Below, piece by piece: positions 44,417 to 52,885 of a stretch of 64,000 nucleotides of DNA (its first letter is position 1; each line of letters opens with the position of its first letter). Source of the DNA: Legionellaceae bacterium. GTDB taxonomy: Bacteria > Pseudomonadota > Gammaproteobacteria > Legionellales > Legionellaceae. The stretch is taken from the NCBI GenBank assembly GCA_020831865.1, contig JAFIFT010000028.1:1-64000 (forward strand), written 5' to 3'. The position numbers and the translations under genes are program-made. The notes below the pieces were generated by a model, which saw only the letters and a list, made by a program, of their open reading frames with translations, did not search any database and was not told the DNA's origin.

Positions 44417-47400
44417 TACGCTTTTTTGTTTATCGGCCTATTTTTGCGATGGTCATTGCGCTGCTCATGGTATTGGTTGGTGGAATTGCCGCTTTTTTAC
44501 TGCCTGTATCCCAGTTTCCCTCGATCGTTCCTCCCCAAGTCCAGGTGGCAACGCAATATATTGGCGCCAGTGCTGATGTCGTATCAAAAACCGTAACCAC
44601 ACCACTGGAACGGAATATCAATGGTGTGGAAGGGATGATTTATATGTCATCTGTCAGTACCAATAATGGTAATTCCGTCATTACCGTCACTTTCGATGTG
44701 GGGTATAACGTTGATATCGGCGCGGTGGATGTGCTAACGAATAGTAACATGGCGAATCCCTTGCTTCCTCCCGAGGTGTTACAAGGTGGTGTTAATATTC
44801 AGAAAGTATCGACCAACATGGTATTGGTGGTCAATCTTTTATCTGATGATCCAGCCTTTGACGAAAAGTTTTTGGGTAATTATGCTGATATTCATCTGAC
44901 ACCCGCTTTGGCGCGTATCCCCGGGGTCGGGAGTGTCAATAATTTTGGACTATTGCAATATTCTATTCGCATCTGGCTTGCGCCCGATAAAATGGCCAGC
45001 ATGGGGATCTCACCCAAGGAAGTCATTGACGCCATTAAGGAGCAGAATCAACAAGCAGCAGTGGGGACTATTGGACAACCTCCGGTAGAGAGCAACGTTG
45101 CCTTTCAGTATCAGATCAATGCGCTGGGACAATTACAAGACACAGATCAGTTTGCAGATATTATTGTCAAAACAGAATCCAGTGGGCGCGTGGTGCGGAT
45201 TCGCGATCTGGGTACGGTTGAAATGGGGGCTGACAGTTATGTGACAACCTCCCAATTTAACGGAAAAGCAACCGCAAGTCTGGCGGTTTTTCAATCGCCA
45301 GGTTCCAATGCAGTGCAAATTGCGGATAAAGTGCGCGCCAGTATGCAACAACTCTCCCGCCAGTTTCCAGCAGGATTGCGTTATACCATTGCCTACGACA
45401 CGACTGACTTTGTGCGCGAGTCGTTGAAAGAAGTCGTGGTTACGCTGCTACAGGCTATTTTTCTGGTGTTTATTGTCGTTTTTATGTTTTTGCAAAATTG
45501 GCGGACGACACTTATACCCTGCATTGCGATTCCGGTATCCCTGATAGGAACCTTTGCCTTGTTTGCGACATCGGGGTTTTCTATTAATGGCTTGAGTATG
45601 TTGGGTTTGGTACTGGCTATTGGTTTGGTCGTAGATGATGCCATTGTTGTGGTGGAAAATGTGGAAAAAAAATTGGCCGAAGGTATTCTTGATATCAAAG
45701 AAGCGACGATTTTAGCTACCGAAGAAGTCAGAAGCCCGATTATCGCCACCACACTGATTCTAATGGCCGTGTTTGTACCCGTTGCCTTTATTCCGGGGAT
45801 GACCGGCAGCTTGTATAATCAGTTTTCTCTGGCGATTGCCTTTTCTGTCGGGTTTTCAAGCATTAATTCCTTAACGCTCAGTCCGGCTTTATGCGGTATG
45901 CTCTTAAAGCCGGACAACAAAAAAAATTCATTTATCCTGTTTCGCTGGTTTGAACGTGGGTTTGACACACTGTTGCTCCGCTATAAAAATGCGGTGGCGC
46001 ATTGCCTGAAACACAGCCGCATCATTGTGCTGCTCTTTTGTATACTGGCCCTGGCGACGGTGGCGGTTTTTTGGGTGCTGCCAACGGGCTTTGTACCGGA
46101 AGAAGATCAGGGGTATTTCATCGTCGTGGTAAAAGGGCCTGGCGCCTCTTCGTTATACCGTACGGAAAAAACAGTCAAGACTGTAGAAAATATCCTGGGG
46201 AAAACCGAAGGCGTCAGCGATATCATCAGTATCAACGGTTACAATATTATTGACAGCATACAACAACCCGATATGGCCGTTTTATTTGTTATCCTGAAGC
46301 CCTGGTCAGAGCGCACCGCGGCAAATTTAAATGTAAAAGCGATTATCACAGACGTGAATCAAGCCTTTGCAGCGATTGATGAGGCTATTGTAGGAGCGAT
46401 GAATGCTCCGGCAATTCCGGGGCTTGGCTCGGTTGGAGGTTTTCAGCTGGAAGTCATGGATATTAATAATGCCGGTGTGGATACGTTGGCGAAAGTGACG
46501 AATCTCCTCGTAAGTGAGGCCAATAAGCGCCCGGAAATTGAAAACATGTATTCCAATCTCAGCACCAATGTCCCGCAACTGTTTATAGACATAGACCGAA
46601 CCAAGGCAAAAGCCCTTAATGTGTCTATCAGTAGTATTTTTTCAACCCTGCAGACCTACCTGGGGGCGTATTATGTGAATAATTTTACCCGATTTGGACA
46701 AACCTATCGGGTGATGCTGCAAGCACAGGCTTCCGCACGCTCTACCACCACTGATATTGAAAAACTGTATGTAAAGAGCAATCGCGGACAGATGGTTCCG
46801 CTTCGTAGCCTGGTAAGTCTGCGTTATGATAATGGCCCCTTTAATATCCCGCATTATAACTTATACAGCTCGGCGATGCTCAGTGGTGAACCGGCAAAAG
46901 GCTATAGTTCTGGCCAGGCCATGCGAGCCGTGACGGAAGTTGCCCGGAAAACGCTGCCACAAGGTTTTGATTTTTCCTGGACCGGTATTACTTATCAGCA
47001 GTTATTAGCCGGTAATATGGCCGCATTGGTCTTCATGCTCTGTCTCATCTTTGTTTTTCTCTTTCTGGCGGCACTGTATGAAAGCTGGGCTATGCCCTTT
47101 ATGATTCTTTTGGTAGTGCCGCTGGCTTTGCTGGGCGCCGGTCTGGCATTACTTCTGCGTTCTATTGATTTGGACGTCTATGCGCAAATTGGTTTGATTC
47201 TGCTGATTGGCCTGGCGGCCAAAAATGCGATTTTAATTGTGGAGTTTGCCAAAGTGAAACGGGATGAAGGAGCAGGGATATGGGAAGCAGCCTTAACTGC
47301 TGCGAGTCTGCGACTGCGCCCGATTCTCATGACTGCCTTTGCCTTTATACTGGGCGTCTTTCCTTTGGTAGTTGCCAGCGGTGCCGGAGCGGTAAGTCGT

Positions 47401-47523
47401 CAGTCTATGGGCACCACGGTGATGGGTGGTATGCTGATTGCGACCATACTCAGTCTTTTTGTGGTACCTGTCTTTTACTATATGATTCAAACGTGGCGAG
47501 AACGCAGAGACCATGAAGCATAA
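44413..47523 (+). CDS. RND multidrug efflux transporter (HAE1 family)
   Basis: 1036-aa inner-membrane pump of the AcrB/MexB type. The proton-relay aspartates Asp408-Asp409 lie in GLVVDDAIVVVENVEK, and the TM10 lysine region is LLIGLAAKNAILIVEFAK. N-terminal FFVYRPIFAMVIALLMVLVG and the VSQFPSIVPPQVQV porter start are diagnostic. The GTG start overlaps the adaptor stop (GTGA) with AAGGA before it. No outer-membrane factor follows, so a TolC encoded elsewhere is expected. Confidence 0.94.
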   Translation: MIRFFVYRPIFAMVIALLMVLVGGIAAFLLPVSQFPSIVPPQVQVATQYIGASADVVSKTVTTPLERNINGVEGMIYMSSVSTNNGNSVITVTFDVGYNVDIGAVDVLTNSNMANPLLPPEVLQGGVNIQKVSTNMVLVVNLLSDDPAFDEKFLGNYADIHLTPALARIPGVGSVNNFGLLQYSIRIWLAPDKMASMGISPKEVIDAIKEQNQQAAVGTIGQPPVESNVAFQYQINALGQLQDTDQFADIIVKTESSGRVVRIRDLGTVEMGADSYVTTSQFNGKATASLAVFQSPGSNAVQIADKVRASMQQLSRQFPAGLRYTIAYDTTDFVRESLKEVVVTLLQAIFLVFIVVFMFLQNWRTTLIPCIAIPVSLIGTFALFATSGFSINGLSMLGLVLAIGLVVDDAIVVVENVEKKLAEGILDIKEATILATEEVRSPIIATTLILMAVFVPVAFIPGMTGSLYNQFSLAIAFSVGFSSINSLTLSPALCGMLLKPDNKKNSFILFRWFERGFDTLLLRYKNAVAHCLKHSRIIVLLFCILALATVAVFWVLPTGFVPEEDQGYFIVVVKGPGASSLYRTEKTVKTVENILGKTEGVSDIISINGYNIIDSIQQPDMAVLFVILKPWSERTAANLNVKAIITDVNQAFAAIDEAIVGAMNAPAIPGLGSVGGFQLEVMDINNAGVDTLAKVTNLLVSEANKRPEIENMYSNLSTNVPQLFIDIDRTKAKALNVSISSIFSTLQTYLGAYYVNNFTRFGQTYRVMLQAQASARSTTTDIEKLYVKSNRGQMVPLRSLVSLRYDNGPFNIPHYNLYSSAMLSGEPAKGYSSGQAMRAVTEVARKTLPQGFDFSWTGITYQQLLAGNMAALVFMLCLIFVFLFLAALYESWAMPFMILLVVPLALLGAGLALLLRSIDLDVYAQIGLILLIGLAAKNAILIVEFAKVKRDEGAGIWEAALTAASLRLRPILMTAFAFILGVFPLVVASGAGAVSRQSMGTTVMGGMLIATILSLFVVPVFYYMIQTWRERRDHEA

Positions 47524-47572
47524 ACGGCAGCGTATCTCTTTACCCCAATATTTTTGTGCTGAAGTTATTTAG

Positions 47573-47599
47573 TTCGACCCGGAGCCATGCTAGTATAAA
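47573..47599 (+). promoter_or_regulatory. Candidate promoter for minC-lpxH
   Basis: TTCGAC (47573-47578), 15-bp spacer, TATAAA (47594-47599), 28 bp before the minC ATG. The spacer is short; a plausible but unproven sigma-70 site. Confidence 0.4.
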
Positions 47600-47626
47600 A
47601 TGATTCGACACCATCAAGAAATAACT

Positions 47627-48328
47627 ATGGCTGCACAATTCGTTAATACTCAGGCAGTTACCCTGAAAGGGCGTTTATTTACGCTGACCGTGCTGAAATT
47701 GTCAACGCATGTGATCGCTGACATCATACAACAGCTTGATGTCGCTGTAGCAAAAGCGCCTACGCTTTTTGCACAAGCACCCATTGTCCTTGATTTCACC
47801 GAGCTGGATACAGATGAGCTTTCCCTGGCTGATTTAATTTCAGCAATCAAAGATAAAGGTTTATTACCCGTGGCGGTACAAACGAAGAATCAAACTCTGG
47901 CTGCAACGGCAGCCTGCCTGGGTCTGGCCTGCTTAAACGCTTCCAGCCGTCATGACAGAGATATTTCTGTACTGGAAACTTCGCTGCCTGGCTCATCACC
48001 TGTGGCAACGAGTAAAACCCGCCTTTCACCGGTTCGCTCCGGCCAACAAGTGGTGAATAAGAATGGTGATCTGATTATTACTGCTCCGGTCAGTGCGGGA
48101 GCAGAGGTATTAGCAGACGGTAACATTCATATTTATGGCGCGTTGCGTGGTCGGGCGCTGGCCGGGTTATCCGGTGACATCAATGTGCGGATTTATTGTC
48201 AGTCGCTGGAAGCTGAGTTGGTTTCAATTGCGGGATTTTACAAGCTGAGCGATGAATTACTCCCCTGCAAAACCCCTTGTCAAATTTACCTAAAGGAAGA
48301 ACAGATTATTGTTGAACCGTTATGCTAG
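47627..48328 (+). CDS. minC: Septum site-determining protein MinC
   Basis: 233-aa inhibitor of FtsZ ring formation (E. coli 231 aa). The N-terminal domain (AVTLKGRLFTLTVLKLSTHVIADIIQQL) is joined by a Ser/Thr/Pro linker (about 118-138) to the C-terminal beta-helix with RSGQQVVNKNGDLIITAPVSAGAEVLADGNIHIYG-like repeats; GNIHIYGALRGRALAGLSGD is the dimer and MinD-binding area. ATG 47627 is chosen; an in-frame ATG at 47600 adds nine residues. minD and minE do not follow; lpxH overlaps by 7 nt. Confidence 0.93.
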   Translation: MAAQFVNTQAVTLKGRLFTLTVLKLSTHVIADIIQQLDVAVAKAPTLFAQAPIVLDFTELDTDELSLADLISAIKDKGLLPVAVQTKNQTLAATAACLGLACLNASSRHDRDISVLETSLPGSSPVATSKTRLSPVRSGQQVVNKNGDLIITAPVSAGAEVLADGNIHIYGALRGRALAGLSGDINVRIYCQSLEAELVSIAGFYKLSDELLPCKTPCQIYLKEEQIIVEPLC

Positions 48329-49080
48329 AAGCGGTTTTTATCTCAGATCTTCATTTGGGGCCTCAATCCCCCGCGATAACGCTCAAGTTTCAACAGTTTT
48401 GTCAATGGGCTGTTACACACACCCGTGCTGTCTATATCTTAGGTGATTTTTTTCACGCCTGGCCGGGTGATGACTATGCTGAGGATTGGCTTTTGCCCAT
48501 CTATGAGGCGCTTGCCCTGTTAGTGGCGTCTGGTACTGCGCTTTATTTTATAAAAGGTAACCGGGATTTTTTAGTCGGTTCTACTTTTTTATCGCGTTTT
48601 CAGATCCGCCTATTAGAGGATCCCGCTGTAGTATGCTTTCAGGAACAAAAGCTGCTGTTATCGCATGGTGATCGCTACTGCAGCAAAGATAAACCACATC
48701 AGTGGTTTCGACGCGTAACGCGTAATTCATTTTTTTCCACCGTTTTTTTATCGCTTCCGTTAAAATTGCGTAAAAAATTGGTTCTGGGCGTGCGACAGTA
48801 TTCTGAAAATAATAAACTCAATCAAATCAAACTGGGCGTGGCAGACCCTGTTTCTATTTTGCAGGATTTAAAACGATTCCAATGCCAGACTTTGATTCAT
48901 GGACACACCCATAAACCAGCACTCCATAAGCAAGTGGAGAATCAAACGCTACACTGTCATTACGTGCTGAGTGACTGGGATGACAAACCTTTAATATTGT
49001 GTTATGATAAGCCTAAGGGTTTATATTTTTTACAAGTAACTGGAGAGCTTCATGGCAGCAACAGAAGATCTGAAAACTGA
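48322..49080 (+). CDS. lpxH: UDP-2,3-diacylglucosamine diphosphatase LpxH
   Basis: 252-aa metallophosphoesterase of lipid A synthesis, yielding lipid X. All metal motifs are present: FISDLHLG (near 6-13), GDFFHAWPGDD, GNRDFLVG, LSHGDRYC and HGHTHKPALH. It overlaps minC by 7 nt and the next, unknown gene by 29 nt, so the three are probably one transcript. Length is close to the E. coli enzyme (240 aa). Confidence 0.94.
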   Translation: MLEAVFISDLHLGPQSPAITLKFQQFCQWAVTHTRAVYILGDFFHAWPGDDYAEDWLLPIYEALALLVASGTALYFIKGNRDFLVGSTFLSRFQIRLLEDPAVVCFQEQKLLLSHGDRYCSKDKPHQWFRRVTRNSFFSTVFLSLPLKLRKKLVLGVRQYSENNKLNQIKLGVADPVSILQDLKRFQCQTLIHGHTHKPALHKQVENQTLHCHYVLSDWDDKPLILCYDKPKGLYFLQVTGELHGSNRRSEN

Positions 49081-50029
49081 AATTATTGAGCCGATTGACC
49101 TGTCTGAAAACTCGGTGGTTGAACCCGGAAGCGTACGCGAGAAAAAAGCGCTCACACAAGAAGAAGAAAGGCTGAAAAGGCTTACCAATGAGTTACGCGA
49201 CATCATGGTTAATTGGCAAAGAAAGCGTCAGGAAGACCGGTTTGTGGAGCAGGACAACAAGAAAGCGCAGGATGTTCAACAGGAAGTTAATGAACTATGG
49301 GCAGAGATTAAAAACCAGAGGACTATTGAACAATTAAATAAAGCCGGTATGGAGACTTATATCGAGTGGGCCACCGGTATGATGAAAATTGCAGTTGCCT
49401 TTGCGGATATTAGTGTAGCAGCCGTGTTGGAATTCTGTTACACCAAAAAGAAATCGGGCCCCAGTTATCTTGATAAGTTGCGCGCCATGGTAATGCATCG
49501 CCCCGATAACATGCCAGATCCGGGATTTTCCATTGCTACCGAGGATCAAGAGGGTAACATGACGCTTTCTCCGACTTTTAAATTAGCCGACAGCTCAATA
49601 GAAAGCAACCCAGAGGTTAAAAAGGGACTTGACAACATGAGTCAAGAATTAAAATCCATGCATCGCTTGTGGATGAGAGAAAACGATCTTCTTGTGTCAA
49701 ATGATAAAATCTATACCATCAAGAAATTAGATAAAACGGATGAGGACAAAATTTATCAGGAAACGGGCGTTAATGGGGATGCAGAAGATTATAAATATCA
49801 ACTGTTAGAAAAAGGTTATGTGATCAAAGGGGATGGGATATATGACAAAGACAGGGAACTCAGCGAAGATGAAACTCGGTCATTGCAGGAGAAATTTAAT
49901 GCTCCTGAGGGCGGTTTTGTAGCTTACGTCAATGAACAACTCGATAAAATAGGTTTTGGTTTTAAAGTAGGTGTGCACAAGGCTCCGCAAGCGGAAGCAA
50001 AAGAGGCTCCATCGGCACCGTCTCCCTAA
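49052..50029 (+). CDS. Unknown acidic coiled-coil protein
   Basis: 325 aa, no recognised family. There is no signal peptide. Residues about 30-100 are charged and likely coiled coil (EEERLKRLTNELRDIMVNWQ). A short hydrophobic patch is at 108-130 (GMMKIAVAFADISVAAVLEF). The middle and C-terminal parts are Asp/Lys/Glu-rich, ending in an Ala/Pro/Glu tail (APQAEAKEAPSAPSP). GGAG precedes the ATG, which lies inside lpxH, so it is translated from the minC-lpxH transcript. The tail and composition resemble type IV secretion substrates, but this is only an impression. Confidence 0.65.
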   Translation: MAATEDLKTEIIEPIDLSENSVVEPGSVREKKALTQEEERLKRLTNELRDIMVNWQRKRQEDRFVEQDNKKAQDVQQEVNELWAEIKNQRTIEQLNKAGMETYIEWATGMMKIAVAFADISVAAVLEFCYTKKKSGPSYLDKLRAMVMHRPDNMPDPGFSIATEDQEGNMTLSPTFKLADSSIESNPEVKKGLDNMSQELKSMHRLWMRENDLLVSNDKIYTIKKLDKTDEDKIYQETGVNGDAEDYKYQLLEKGYVIKGDGIYDKDRELSEDETRSLQEKFNAPEGGFVAYVNEQLDKIGFGFKVGVHKAPQAEAKEAPSAPSP

Positions 50030-50646
50030 TCATCATTGGTGCAGGGTATACCGCTATGAAAGCGGTATACCGCATCTTCATTATGAATATAACGGTTTTC
50101 TTCTTGCAGGAAGTCAGACAGCCTTGCGTGATAGTCGGGCTCATAGTCCTGAACGAGGCTTAAGTACTGGCAAAAATGGCGCGCTTCCGCTTTCACCAGG
50201 CTTCGGTAGAATTGCGATAATTCCCTGTCTTGCAGATAATCCAGCAAACTGGCAAAGCGCTCACAGGAGCGAGCCTCGATAATGGCGCCTATTAACAACA
50301 AGTCCACGAGACGTCGACGCTTATCTTTTTTATGTACCATTCGATGTAATGTAGCCGCATAGGAAGAGGGGGCCAAGGCTGTGAAGGCAATGTTTCGTAT
50401 GCGTAACAATTGCAACACTTTCTCAAAATGCAGCATCTCCTCGCGAATTAAAGGAGACATCACGTTCACCAGGTTCGCATTTTCTGGCGCCATGCTAATC
50501 AGGTTAAAGGCGCTGAAGGCGGCTTTTCGTTCGCAGTGGGCATGATCAATCAGGAGCAGGGGCAGATTGGCATTGGCCTGTTTCAGCCAGGCATCGGGTG
50601 TACGGCAACCTAAAAAATCGAGTAAGGGATCCAGTTCTGTTTTCAT
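50026..50646 (-). CDS. miaE: tRNA 2-methylthio-N6-isopentenyladenosine hydroxylase
   Basis: 206-aa diiron monooxygenase hydroxylating ms2i6A37 in tRNA. Ferritin-like ligands are visible as Glu39 (HCERKAA), Glu70-x-x-His73 (EEMLHFE), Glu124 (IIEARSCERF) and Glu154-x-x-His157 (KAEARHFCQY). ATG 50646 is the natural start; longer in-frame readings add a hydrophobic stretch not found in MiaE. Its stop overlaps the end of the convergent unknown gene by 4 nt. Confidence 0.92.
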   Translation of the reverse strand: MKTELDPLLDFLGCRTPDAWLKQANANLPLLLIDHAHCERKAAFSAFNLISMAPENANLVNVMSPLIREEMLHFEKVLQLLRIRNIAFTALAPSSYAATLHRMVHKKDKRRRLVDLLLIGAIIEARSCERFASLLDYLQDRELSQFYRSLVKAEARHFCQYLSLVQDYEPDYHARLSDFLQEENRYIHNEDAVYRFHSGIPCTNDD

Positions 50647-50681
50647 TGTGCTATAGCGAATTAAAAAAAGCAGGGCTATAC

Positions 50682-50687
50682 TACAAT
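50682..50687 (+). promoter_or_regulatory. Candidate -10 element before the gene at 50728
   Basis: TACAAT at 50682-50687, inside CTATACTACAAT, in the 81-bp gap between divergent miaE and the next plus-strand gene. TTAAAA upstream is a weak -35. GTAGGAAAA serves as the ribosome site of that gene. Confidence 0.35.
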
Positions 50688-50727
50688 AAACGCGATAAAA
50701 ACGCATCATTAGCAGTAGGAAAAAATT

Positions 50728-51633
50728 ATGGCAGTGGTACAACAGGCCGAATCAGAGACGGAATTGAATGAAACCCAATGGTTTTCGACCTACGGAATCA
50801 TGACGGCCAAGCGAATTGTCGATCGCTATAAACTCAGCTTCGATGATCGGGATTTGTTGCATGCGCTCAAACTACCGCATAGCTTTATTCATACGCTAAT
50901 AAAATTACCCTTGCGTAATATCCTCAATGATGTGATTCGTGAACAGGCCTATGACTATATCACTTATGCACAAAAGCTTTTTGTCGATTATTTGCTATCT
51001 GGTGATACCACCCGACCCGAAGGCTCACAAGGCGCCTATACCCGCGAAGAACTGGAAGAAACACGCCAACAGGTTGTCAGCTTGAGTAAAAATTTTCAGA
51101 CGGTGGAATACCAACATTTCAAATTAATCTCTGAATCGCAACGCCATGTCATCCAATTTACTGGCAGTTGGCAGGAGCAGGTTAAGCAGGCATTGCAAAG
51201 CCTTACGCAAAGAGAGCCGATCGAAGGAGGGGAGCGGAGTCTCATCAGGCTGGTCAATGGTGTCTTGTGTTACCACAATATAGACGCTAAACGCGAGGAG
51301 TGGCGTGCGACTTTGCAAACCTTGATCGCAAGAGACAAATCCGTAGTGTTATCGGATTTGGTGCTGGATGCCTTCGTGGATCTCATCCAGCAGCAAGCCG
51401 ACACTGCACAGGAGCTTGTCAGCGGTCTTGCGCAGTATCGGGAACAAAGCGATGAAATGTACCATAAAATATGCAGTTATCGGAGAGAAGCCAAACAGCT
51501 TATCGTTAAAACCAATGAATTGATTCGTATTTTACCAGAATATCAAACCAATCCCGCACAGAACAATAAAAACAAAGAAGACCTTAACTTTGACGCGCGC
51601 TTGGGAGAAAGAGAACAAGATAGCGCTTTGTGA
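50728..51633 (+). CDS. Unknown helical protein
   Basis: 301 aa, no recognised family, no signal peptide or membrane segment. It is nearly all helical, with segments such as YTREELEETRQQVVSLSKNF and DLVLDAFVDLIQQQADTAQE that suggest coiled coils, and a disordered, charged C-terminus (NPAQNNKNKEDLNFDARLGE). AGGAAAAAATT precedes ATG 50728. It lies between miaE and another unknown gene in a block of lineage-specific proteins. Function not assignable. Confidence 0.65.
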   Translation: MAVVQQAESETELNETQWFSTYGIMTAKRIVDRYKLSFDDRDLLHALKLPHSFIHTLIKLPLRNILNDVIREQAYDYITYAQKLFVDYLLSGDTTRPEGSQGAYTREELEETRQQVVSLSKNFQTVEYQHFKLISESQRHVIQFTGSWQEQVKQALQSLTQREPIEGGERSLIRLVNGVLCYHNIDAKREEWRATLQTLIARDKSVVLSDLVLDAFVDLIQQQADTAQELVSGLAQYREQSDEMYHKICSYRREAKQLIVKTNELIRILPEYQTNPAQNNKNKEDLNFDARLGEREQDSAL

Positions 51634-51752
51634 TCTTATCTGGAAGCAGTGATAGAGGTTTGTGTTGGAACAAAAGTAAAGTATTGTCACATCCATGTCA
51701 GGGGAAAATCAAATTTTATCAATGATTGAACAGGATGACAGTGTGTTTTTTT

Positions 51753-51803
51753 AATCGATTGGTTGGTAATAAATCGATACATCTACTCCTTATGGCTTAT
51801 AAT
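51753..51803 (+). promoter_or_regulatory. Strong -10 with two AATCGAT repeats upstream
   Basis: A perfect TATAAT at 51798-51803 lies 40 bp before the gene at 51843. The heptamer AATCGAT occurs at 51753-51759 and 51772-51778, 19 bp apart, about two helical turns, covering the -35 area, which itself is poor. This is the arrangement of an activator-dependent promoter with tandem binding sites. Confidence 0.5.
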
Positions 51804-51842
51804 ATAAGGGTGAGCTGTAAAATCGAGTAACAGGGGAGAATA

Positions 51843-52748
51843 ATGTCTGAATTAGATGATGATTTTTCAAGCGAGGCAGACGATTTTGAAATCATTGATA
51901 CGGATAATCTGAAAAATGAGAAGATGCAATTGGATCAAGGCCATGGTATGTATATTGGCGATCGGATTCGACTGGCATCAGCAGAAATGCAGCAGCTAAA
52001 AAATATTATTGATAAGGAAATTAATCCCACGCTATCACCTGCCAGGATAGGGTATTTTGATGTGGATATGACCATCCCTGATTTAAAAATTCCATCCAGC
52101 CACAATAAGTTAAAGCGCATTCCCGTGAGTATCGAAGAGGTTGTTGGGCGCACCTTGGTAAAGGTAGGACCCTGCGACTTAAGTGGTGTTGGCGGCCATC
52201 ATGTGCGCGAGCATATTATTAGAAACGTGGTAAATCAGGCACTGAAAAATGCGAACTCAGAGAAAGGCTATGACACGGTGAATGTTTCTGCCTGTATTGG
52301 CGTGCGAGGACGCATGCAAATGGTTACCGGGGCCTTTGTTGATAATCGACAAGGAGACGGGGCACATATGAACGCCTATGTAAAAACCGAAAAAGAATCC
52401 ACTTTAACCCATTGGGAGCCTCGCAAAGGCCCGCAATCGTTCTTTAATGACACTATTTGTGCCATGGTTTCCTCCGTTTGTACCAGCCTGTTTGAAAAAG
52501 GCATTCGTGACAATAATATTCACTCTGCCAGTGAAGCAACCGAATCCATTTTAAAAAGCGCGAGCTTGAAAGAAACCTTTGATCATGTCGTCAGCATGAC
52601 AAAAGGACGTATCATTCATCTTGTGGATAAGGTCAAAGAAATAGCAGGTATACAAAAACAACAACAGGGTATAAAAGCAGTAGTAGATGCGCTTAAACCG
52701 GACGATAGTGAGCCACATACAACTGGAAGTACGCCTGACGGCCCTTGA
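51843..52748 (+). CDS. Unknown cytoplasmic or secreted protein with acidic N-terminus
   Basis: 301 aa, no recognised family. The first 25 residues are very acidic (MSELDDDFSSEADDFEIIDT) and include DDFEII (13-18), matching the acidic-preceded F-x-x-I form of a eukaryotic LC3-interacting motif. A globular domain follows (about 60-260), with RTLVKVGPCDLSGVGGHHVR and VSACIGVRGRMQMVTGAFV as its most distinctive blocks. The tail is Asp/Ser/Thr/Pro-rich. GGGGAGAAT lies before the ATG. The motif match is short and may be chance. Confidence 0.65.
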   Translation: MSELDDDFSSEADDFEIIDTDNLKNEKMQLDQGHGMYIGDRIRLASAEMQQLKNIIDKEINPTLSPARIGYFDVDMTIPDLKIPSSHNKLKRIPVSIEEVVGRTLVKVGPCDLSGVGGHHVREHIIRNVVNQALKNANSEKGYDTVNVSACIGVRGRMQMVTGAFVDNRQGDGAHMNAYVKTEKESTLTHWEPRKGPQSFFNDTICAMVSSVCTSLFEKGIRDNNIHSASEATESILKSASLKETFDHVVSMTKGRIIHLVDKVKEIAGIQKQQQGIKAVVDALKPDDSEPHTTGSTPDGP

Positions 52749-52885
52749 AAGGGATATGTGTTGCTTATCAGCGCAACCTGTCTTGTTCCTTTAGGCAATG
52801 GCCGTGAAAGATAACCGCGCGCTTTCTCTCATACCGTTTATTGGCTGGCTAAATATACCCTCATAACAAAAAAAAGATAAAACGC

